Shown in pieces: positions 1 through 4,713 of a stretch of 8,568 bases of DNA; positions within the stretch are counted from its first letter, which is position 1, and each line of letters begins with the position of its first letter. The DNA is taken from the NCBI GenBank assembly GCA_012965625.1, contig DTSC01000318.1, positions 1 through 8,568 of the forward strand. The letters are read 5' to 3'. Both the position numbers and the translations under genes were made by a program. Below the pieces are notes generated by a model. It was given only the letters and a program-made list of their open reading frames with translations. It ran no database searches and was not told where the DNA came from. The DNA comes from Flavobacteriales bacterium. GTDB taxonomy: Bacteria > Bacteroidota > Bacteroidia > NORP154.

Positions 1-732
1 CCAAGGTGGTATAACTTCAAGGCATAAGTTGTCAATTGACAGGCACCCATTACCATTTTCGTCAGTAATTTCAAAAATTAACTCTGTTTGATTTGTTGGA
101 TTGAGGTTAGTTAAATTATTAGAGTGGTTGAACCAAACGCCAGGGGTGTCTGTAATGTTCCAGCCGGGAAAAGGGAATGGTACTCCGGTGCTGTCAAATA
201 AGGGGTAACTGTACAGCCAACTTTCACTCGGGCTGCTCCTGTATTTGACCAAAAAGTATGCATCTGAATTATGGTAACGATAATCAAAAGATAAGGCTAA
301 GTTAGAATCAGTATAAGAGGACAAGTCCAATTGTATTGTTAAATCAAATGTTCCTTTATAGTTTGTAAAGACATCCTGGAAAAACGCCATTACTCCTGTG
401 CCTGTACCTGATGTTGGCACCCAAGAAGTTTGGTTTGGACCATAATGCATACCAACATACTTATCGTTTTTTGTATAAGACCATTGTGCTCCGAAGCTAC
501 TTAAATCAGGGATAGGGCCCCCTGTACCAGTAACTCCAACCCATCCATCAATTGATTCAAAATCTTCACAATAAGGAAGAGTTAATTGACCAGAACTAAA
601 TTGGGATATGTCAAATGATATTTGTTTTTCCGGCAGCTCCTTTCCTGCCTCTTCTAATTGTTCCGATAATGCTGTTGTCTGCCCAAAGGCAATGGTGGGG
701 AGTAGGAATAGTAGGAGTATTAGTTTTTTCAT
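1..732 (-). CDS. Secreted beta-sandwich (MAM/lectin-like) protein, C-terminus cut by window edge
   Basis: The frame is open from an ATG at 732 to the window edge, giving 244 residues with no stop; the rest lies outside. Residues 1-18 form a signal peptide: two Lys, a Leu-rich core (LILLLFLLPTIAFG) and a probable cut before Gln19. There is no lipobox Cys, so a soluble or sorted exported protein is more likely than a lipoprotein. After a short charged stretch (20-40), residues 53-240 look like one beta-sandwich domain. It opens with LPYCEDFES, has alternating hydrophobic/aromatic strands around 145-165 (LALSFDYRYH, AYFLVKYRS) and closes with a D-x-NGNGCLSIDNLCLE segment (224-239). This resembles MAM or concanavalin-like domains in Bacteroidota extracellular proteins. 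Cys55, Cys230 and Cys237 could form a disulfide after export. Residue 244 is followed by unseen sequence, perhaps more domains and a type IX secretion sorting tail. The specific substrate is not recognisable. Frame and export are well supported; the fold is inferred. Confidence 0.82.
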   Translation of the reverse strand, partial: MKKLILLLFLLPTIAFGQTTALSEQLEEAGKELPEKQISFDISQFSSGQLTLPYCEDFESIDGWVGVTGTGGPIPDLSSFGAQWSYTKNDKYVGMHYGPNQTSWVPTSGTGTGVMAFFQDVFTNYKGTFDLTIQLDLSSYTDSNLALSFDYRYHNSDAYFLVKYRSSPSESWLYSYPLFDSTGVPFPFPGWNITDTPGVWFNHSNNLTNLNPTNQTELIFEITDENGNGCLSIDNLCLEVIPPW

Positions 733-753
733 GGCTTTAAGTTTAGGATTACC

Positions 754-761
754 CAAATATA
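754..761 (-). promoter_or_regulatory. Candidate -7 box of the secreted-protein gene
   Basis: The minus strand reads TATATTTG here, an exact match to the Bacteroidota -7 consensus TAnnTTTG, 21 bp before the ATG at 732. No TTG lies 17-23 bp further upstream, so only half of the promoter is visible. It sits downstream of the terminator that closes the tRNA-Gln unit, which fits an independent transcript for the secreted protein. Confidence 0.4.
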
Positions 762-816
762 CAAAAACATAGAATAAGGGTTTTGGAGGGGATTGATCTA
801 CTTAAAACCGATTAAA

Positions 817-840
817 CGACAACAAAACCGACAACAAAAA
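817..840. repeat. Two tandem copies of a 12-nt unit
   Basis: CGACAACAAAAC (817-828) is followed at once by CGACAACAAAAA (829-840), an 11/12 match. The second copy forms the T tract of the tRNA-Gln terminator on the other strand. It is probably simple low-complexity sequence; no function is evident. Confidence 0.5.
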
Positions 841-880
841 AATAACCGCCTGTATAAAATACTGATATACAAACGGTTAT
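836..880 (-). terminator. Intrinsic terminator after tRNA-Gln
   Basis: On the minus strand ATAACCG (880-874), TT, TGTATA (871-866), a 9-base loop, TATACA (856-851), GG and CGGTTAT (848-842) are followed directly by a run of T to 836. In RNA this gives a 15-bp stem in which the two inner UU/GG positions form U-G wobble pairs. On the plus strand the same positions would be C/A mismatches and no T run follows, so the signal points to the minus strand. It starts 12 bases after the tRNA 3' end. Confidence 0.88.
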
Positions 881-892
881 AACACTAAAAAG

Positions 893-965
893 TTGCCCGA
901 CTAGGGCTCGAACCTAGACTCTTCTGGACCAAAACCAGACGTGTTGCCAGTTACACCATCGGGCA
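893..965 (-). tRNA. tRNA-Gln (anticodon UUG)
   Basis: A complete cloverleaf reads on the minus strand. The acceptor arm is TGCCCGA (965-959) with TCGGGCA (900-894), and the discriminator A is at 893. The D stem is GTGT/ACAC, the anticodon stem TCTGG/CCAGA encloses the loop TTTTGGT with anticodon TTG, and the T arm is CTAGG/CCTAG with loop TTCGAGC. The anticodon reads CAA (and by wobble CAG), giving glutamine. The weak U1-A72 first pair is typical of glutamine tRNAs. CCA is not encoded, so it must be added by the nucleotidyltransferase. The gene lies 80 bp after asnS on the same strand and is followed by a strong terminator. A promoter-like sequence between asnS and the tRNA suggests its own transcript, perhaps with read-through from asnS. 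Confidence 0.96.
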
Positions 966-1025
966 TTTGCTAATTCAAACTTGCGATTGCAAAGCTAATA
1001 AATTTCATATTCGCATTTAGCAAAT
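965..1025. repeat. 9-bp inverted repeat flanking the tRNA-Gln promoter
   Basis: ATTTGCTAA (965-973) and TTAGCAAAT (1017-1025) are perfect reverse complements 43 bases apart. The outer arm contains the putative -33 TTG, and the other arm starts at the first nucleotide of the tRNA. A small TTGC-GATT-GCAA hairpin (981-992) lies between them. It could be coincidence in AT-rich DNA, or a leader structure. Confidence 0.45.
990..1023 (-). promoter_or_regulatory. Probable promoter of tRNA-Gln
   Basis: The minus strand carries TTG at 1023-1021 (within TTTG) and TAGCTTTG at 997-990, separated by 23 bases. This matches the Bacteroidota pattern TTG, 17-23 bases, TAnnTTTG. Transcription would begin near 983-986, about 20 bases before the tRNA 5' end, leaving a short leader to be removed by RNase P. 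Of the -7 matches in this window, only this one also has a correctly spaced -33 element. Confidence 0.6.
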
Positions 1026-1045
1026 CATTCATTTTATCCATCATC

Positions 1046-2560
1046 TTATGGCAGCAAGCGGCCATACCACCTTGGGAAGGGTATGGATTCACGAACGTGA
1101 TGTAATTTACAGATCCATACCACCAGCCGTTCCAGTCCCAAGCCAAAGCCGGCATGAGGCACAGCTCCGTATCTCCTGAGATCCAGATACCATTCAAAAG
1201 CATCCATAGGAAGCTTATGCTCCTTGATCTTTTCTATCAACAGCTCTTTATCAGTCTCTCGTTCGCCACCCCCAACGATCTCTCCATAGCCCTCTGGGGC
1301 AAGCACGTCAACTCCCTTGCTAAGCTCAGGATCCTTCTCATCTCTTTTCATATAAAAAGCCTTGATCTTATGGGGCCAGTTATAGATCATAATGGGGGCT
1401 TCAAAGAGCCGGGTTAAAACAGTTTCATCAGAACCACCAAAGTCAGTTCCAAACTCAAAATTTATGGCCGATTTAATCCACCCAGGGATGTTTCGCTCCT
1501 TTTCTTCCAGGTCCTTGACCTCATTTTTCAGCTGGTCAATCTTGTTTTGGTTGAAGTTCCTCTCGCCTTTTTTAATTCCTGGCCCAGCAATCTTCTCTTC
1601 TCTTTCTGTGATTTCTTCTTTCACCAAGGTAATCTTAGCTTGTATCTCTTCGAGGTCATTTTCCAAGGTAGTGATTGCATTGGCCCCGTTTACATCCTTT
1701 TCTCCTTTCAATACGGCGACAGCCTCAGCATAGGTCAACCGTGTAAATTTCTGCATGGCCTTTTCCAAGGCGCCTGTATCTCTTCCTATGACCTCAAATT
1801 CATTTTTACAGTTCTTTAACACATCCCCAAGAATACTAAGCAGCATTTCTTCGATAAGGTCCATATTCTGATCATTGTCATAGAAGGCCATCTCCGGCTC
1901 AATCATCCAAAACTCTGTCAGATGCCGTCTTGTTTTTGATTTCTCTGCCCTAAAGGTGGGCCCAAAAGTGTATATCTTGCCCATAGCCATAGCCATAGCC
2001 TCTCCATAGAGCTGGCCAGATTGAGTTAAATAAGCGGTACGGTCAAAATATTCTGTTTCAAAAAGGTCACTCGTCCCTTCGCAGGCATTGCCGGTAAAGA
2101 TCGGAGCATCCATCTGAACAAAGTCCTGCTTCTGAAAGAAATTATGGATCGCATAGATGATCTGATTCCTGATCCTCATTATTGCCCATTGTCTTTTTGA
2201 GCGCAACCATAAATGCCTGTTGTCAACCAGGAAATCTACGCCGTGGGCTTTTTTGGTGATGGGATATTCATCTGCCAGGGAAATAACGGTGAGGCTTTTT
2301 GCCTGCAGCTCAAAGCCACCTAATTGTTTTTCATCCTTAACAACTATTCCGCTGAGCGCAACAGAAGATTCTATGGAAAGGGACCTTGCCGTTTCAAAAA
2401 GCTCTTCCCCTACCTCATCCTTATTTACCACACATTGAGCAAAGCCAGAACCATCGCGAAGAACAATAAAGACAAGCGTTTTGCTGTCGCGCCTGTTGGC
2501 AACCCAACCGCTAACAGTAATCTCCTTACCTTCATTTTGAAAAAAGTCTTTAATTTGCAT
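1046..2560 (-). CDS. asnS: Asparagine--tRNA ligase, archaeal/eukaryal type, with coiled-coil insertion
   Basis: Charges tRNA-Asn with asparagine using ATP, in the cytoplasm. It is a class II synthetase of 504 residues. The N-terminal OB-fold anticodon-binding domain covers about 13-95 (ITVSGWVANRRDSK). Motif 1 lies near 147-158. Motif 2 is FRAEKSKTRRHLTEF (203-217), and motif 3 is GFGLGLERLV (471-480) with the ATP-contacting Arg478. The motif 2 sequence, the APEGYGEIVGG block (421-431) and the C-terminal FPRWYGRLLP resemble archaeal and eukaryal AsnRS rather than the usual bacterial form ending near TPGNAEF. An AspRS is less likely because motif 2 reads RRHLTEFW. Residues about 290-362 are an extra Glu/Lys-rich segment with heptad-like hydrophobics, predicted to form a helical hairpin, which explains the length above the usual 430-470. 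The start is ATG 2560, preceded by AAAAGATTAAT. It is divergent from the polyprenyl synthase gene and upstream of tRNA-Gln. Confidence 0.95.
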   Translation of the reverse strand: MQIKDFFQNEGKEITVSGWVANRRDSKTLVFIVLRDGSGFAQCVVNKDEVGEELFETARSLSIESSVALSGIVVKDEKQLGGFELQAKSLTVISLADEYPITKKAHGVDFLVDNRHLWLRSKRQWAIMRIRNQIIYAIHNFFQKQDFVQMDAPIFTGNACEGTSDLFETEYFDRTAYLTQSGQLYGEAMAMAMGKIYTFGPTFRAEKSKTRRHLTEFWMIEPEMAFYDNDQNMDLIEEMLLSILGDVLKNCKNEFEVIGRDTGALEKAMQKFTRLTYAEAVAVLKGEKDVNGANAITTLENDLEEIQAKITLVKEEITEREEKIAGPGIKKGERNFNQNKIDQLKNEVKDLEEKERNIPGWIKSAINFEFGTDFGGSDETVLTRLFEAPIMIYNWPHKIKAFYMKRDEKDPELSKGVDVLAPEGYGEIVGGGERETDKELLIEKIKEHKLPMDAFEWYLDLRRYGAVPHAGFGLGLERLVVWICKLHHVRESIPFPRWYGRLLP

Positions 2561-2598
2561 ATTAATCTTTTTGTTTTATCGCTACAAACTGAGAGGGG

Positions 2599-2606
2599 CA
2601 AAATTA
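2599..2606 (-). promoter_or_regulatory. Candidate -7 box of asnS
   Basis: The minus strand reads TAATTTTG, an exact TAnnTTTG match 38 bp before the asnS ATG. Transcription would begin near 2592-2595, leaving a leader of roughly 30 bases. No TTG is found at the usual 17-23 bp spacing upstream, so the -33 half is not supported. Confidence 0.45.
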
Positions 2607-2651
2607 TTAAAAAATCCGGAAGCGCTTTATTAATCATTTGATCTATTTGCA

Positions 2652-3632
2652 TTGTCAAAGAAAACCATCCAAAAAATAAAAGCTCCCATCCTTAAGGAGA
2701 TTGAAGCATTTGAGCCTAAGTTCAGGGCTTCCATGAAGAGTTCTGTTCCTTTGCTCGACAAGATCACCCACTACATCGTTAAGAGAAAAGGAAAGCAGCT
2801 ACGGCCTATTTTTGTTTTTTTATCCGCAAAGATCTGTGGAGACACCACTGAATCAACCTATAGGGCAGCTACGCTGATTGAGCTTTTGCATACCGCTACA
2901 CTGGTCCATGACGATGTGGTTGATGATTCACAGGAGCGAAGGGGGTTTTTCTCAGTGAATGCACTATGGAAAAATAAAATAGCGGTGCTGGTAGGTGACT
3001 ACCTCTTATCCAAAGGCCTTTTGTTTTCCATGGAAAACAAGGACTACAGACTTTTACAGATTGTCACAGACGCAGTAAGGGAGATGAGTGAGGGGGAGCT
3101 CTTGCAGATAGAGAAAGCCAGGAAGCTAGATATTGAGGAACCCATATACTATGAGATCATTCGCCAGAAAACAGCATCCCTGATCGCCTCATGCTGTGCC
3201 TGTGGTGCTGCATCGGCAGGTGCTGATGAAGAGATGATTGAAAAAATGAGGAAGCTCGGTGAGGTAATTGGCCTTTCTTTTCAGATAAGGGATGATCTTT
3301 TTGATTATAACTTGAATGGAGACATAGGAAAGCCCACAGGTATTGATATCAAGGAGAAGAAGATGACCTTGCCCTTAATCTACGTGCTCAACCATGTAAG
3401 CCAAAAAGAAAAAAAGCACATCATTAATATCATTAAGAATCATAGCGAGAACCCCAGGAAGGTTGCGGAAGTTATTCAGATTGTTCAAGAGCATGGCGGA
3501 ATCGAATATGCAACTGACAAGATGCACCAGTTTAAGGATGAAGCCTTGCATTTGCTTAATGATATTCCGGAAAGTCCAGCAAAAGACTCACTTGTTGAGC
3601 TGATAACATATACAATAGAAAGAAGGAAATGA
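2652..3632 (+). CDS. Long-chain all-trans polyprenyl diphosphate synthase
   Basis: Extends an allylic diphosphate with successive isopentenyl diphosphate units to make the isoprenoid tail for menaquinone or a related long-chain prenyl product; it acts at the cytoplasmic side of the membrane. Of 326 residues, the diagnostic parts are the IPP-binding GKQLRP (47-52), the first Asp-rich motif D87-D88-V-V-D91 and the second D214-D215-L-F-D218, both of which bind Mg-diphosphate. Ala82, five residues before the first motif, is small, which in this family goes with long (C35-C40) products; exact chain length cannot be read from sequence. The start is taken as TTG 2652: an in-frame TAA lies at 2631-2633, there is no in-frame ATG between it and the conserved N-terminal helices, and the next ATG (residue 28) would remove the family's EPKFRASM region. 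It is divergent from asnS and convergent with tatC. Candidate names are ispB or hepT-like; I leave the symbol blank. Confidence 0.93.
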   Translation: MSKKTIQKIKAPILKEIEAFEPKFRASMKSSVPLLDKITHYIVKRKGKQLRPIFVFLSAKICGDTTESTYRAATLIELLHTATLVHDDVVDDSQERRGFFSVNALWKNKIAVLVGDYLLSKGLLFSMENKDYRLLQIVTDAVREMSEGELLQIEKARKLDIEEPIYYEIIRQKTASLIASCCACGAASAGADEEMIEKMRKLGEVIGLSFQIRDDLFDYNLNGDIGKPTGIDIKEKKMTLPLIYVLNHVSQKEKKHIINIIKNHSENPRKVAEVIQIVQEHGGIEYATDKMHQFKDEALHLLNDIPESPAKDSLVELITYTIERRK

Positions 3633-3668
3633 TCTTTTTTACGGAATCTGGATCTTTCTGGCCTGAAC

Positions 3669-4472
3669 TTATTGCTGCTTTTTGATCACTATTCGTGAAA
3701 CAACAATACTAACCTCATACAGCAAAAGCAGAGGCATAGCCACAAGAACCTGACTGATAACATCAGGGGGAGTTATGATCGCCGATAAAATAAGGGTAAT
3801 GACCAAGGCATGTTTTCTATATGTTTTCATAAATTCAGGGGTCAAGATGCCAACTTTGGTAAGGAAATAGGTAATTATTGGAAGCTCAAACACTACACCG
3901 CAAGCAAAAGAGATGCTGGCAACGGTGGTAATGTATGAACTAAGGTTTATTTGATTGGCCACCAGTTCACTCACTTGATAGGAGCCGAGAAAATTAACTG
4001 CCAAGGGAGCAATCACATAATAGCCAAAGAGAATTCCTGACATAAATAACAAGGAGCTGAAGAACACCACTCCCCTGGCATGCTTGCTTTCCTTATTATA
4101 TAAGGCCGGTTTAACAAACCTCCAAATTTCCCAGAAAACATAGGGAAAAGCAATGATAAATCCAGCAATTGCCGAAACAAAAATATGATTTGTAAACTGT
4201 CCGGACATACTGATATTCATCAGAATAAAAGGAAGTTCTGTGATACAGATGACCTCTGAAATAGAGCACATGACCCGGTAGGTTAAAAAGTCAGGGTTTT
4301 TGGGGCCCAGAAGAATGGTGTCGAAAACAAACCCCTTGTTAAGGAATGCCAGGACAGCAAAGCCCGAAATTGCTATTGCTGATCGTATCAGATGCCACCT
4401 TAATGCTTCAAGATGTTGCAAAAAGGACATCTCATCACCATCTTCATTTTCTTCAAAATCTTTTTCTACCAC
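3669..4472 (-). CDS. tatC: Sec-independent protein translocase TatC
   Basis: Inner-membrane receptor of the twin-arginine pathway. It binds RR signal peptides and, with TatA/TatB-type partners (not in this window), exports folded proteins. The 267 residues show six membrane segments, near 30-46, 95-120, 135-160, 175-202, 220-235 and 240-262, and a longer first periplasmic loop (about 47-93) than in E. coli. Retained family residues include F119, PALY (122-125) and E128 (E. coli F94, PALY, E103), FELP with E196 (E170), and PPDVISQ with D237 and Q241 (D211, Q215). The N-terminal motif reads HLEALR (20-25), so Ala23 takes the place of the conserved Glu of HLxELR (E. coli E15). The frame opens at GTG 4472, directly preceded in frame by GCT and a TGA stop. 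An ATG at 4430 (residue 15, MSFLQHLEALRW) is an equally credible start and removes only an acidic tail. Divergent from recQ. Confidence 0.94.
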   Translation of the reverse strand: MVEKDFEENEDGDEMSFLQHLEALRWHLIRSAIAISGFAVLAFLNKGFVFDTILLGPKNPDFLTYRVMCSISEVICITELPFILMNISMSGQFTNHIFVSAIAGFIIAFPYVFWEIWRFVKPALYNKESKHARGVVFFSSLLFMSGILFGYYVIAPLAVNFLGSYQVSELVANQINLSSYITTVASISFACGVVFELPIITYFLTKVGILTPEFMKTYRKHALVITLILSAIITPPDVISQVLVAMPLLLLYEVSIVVSRIVIKKQQ

Positions 4473-4476
4473 AGCT

Positions 4477-4484
4477 CAAAATTA
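4477..4484 (-). promoter_or_regulatory. Candidate -7 box of tatC
   Basis: The minus strand reads TAATTTTG, matching TAnnTTTG, only 4 bases before the GTG at 4472. If it is used, transcription would begin at about the GTG, which favours translation from the ATG at 4430 with a leader near 40 bases. No -33 TTG is seen at normal spacing. Confidence 0.35.
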
Positions 4485-4512
4485 ATACTAAAATTTCCAT
4501 AACTATTTAAAT

Positions 4513-4539
4513 ATTACTTTTATAAGCAATAAAAGTAAT
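4513..4539. promoter_or_regulatory. 27-bp perfect dyad between tatC and recQ
   Basis: ATTACTTTTAT (4513-4523) and ATAAAAGTAAT (4529-4539) are perfect reverse complements around a 5-base centre. No T run follows on either strand, so it does not look like a terminator. Its position in a divergent intergenic region suggests an operator for a dimeric regulator, but no regulator is identified here. It begins 41 bp upstream of the tatC GTG and 174 bp upstream of the recQ ATG. Confidence 0.5.
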
Positions 4540-4565
4540 TTGTATTCGTCTATTTTTTTTCGCCT

Positions 4566-4575
4566 TTCGTACGAA
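4566..4575. promoter_or_regulatory. 10-bp palindrome TTCGTACGAA
   Basis: This is a perfect 10-bp palindrome, GC-richer than the surrounding AT tract, 26 bp to the right of the 27-bp dyad in the tatC-recQ intergenic region. It may be a second protein-binding site or chance. The remainder of the 4473-4713 gap is AT-rich with no ORF and no exact Bacteroidota promoter on the plus strand; near-matches one base short in spacing occur at 4537-4542 and close to the recQ start. Confidence 0.3.
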
Positions 4576-4713
4576 TTTTTATATATTTACTTAGGAATCC
4601 TTTTAAATTGAAAAATTCTCTATTACCTTTATTTTTTATAATTAAATAGTGATCAAATTATTAAACTTTCCTTTCAAGAAGCGTGAACTCCAATATTTTG
4701 TGCAAGAACTAAA

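Noticed and set aside
1..1076. A 12-mer shared in opposite orientation by the left window edge (1-12) and the end of asnS (about 1064-1075)
   Set aside because: Both copies lie in coding sequence, and several chance 12-mer matches are expected in a window of this size.
970..1203. 77-codon minus-strand ORF overlapping the 3' end of asnS, considered as evidence for a frameshift in asnS
   Set aside because: asnS ends naturally with the archaeal/eukaryal-type FPRWYGRLLP tail, so no frameshift is needed; this ORF is a shadow in another frame and has no recognisable domain.
1154..2641. Several plus-strand ORFs of 72-113 codons across asnS
   Set aside because: They are antisense shadows of a well-conserved gene, without domains, sensible starts or codon usage of their own.
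3605..3668. Possible bidirectional terminator between the convergent polyprenyl synthase gene and tatC
   Set aside because: Only scattered short complementary pieces (AGAAAG with CTTTCT, GATC repeats) are present; there is no compact GC-rich stem with an adjoining T run.
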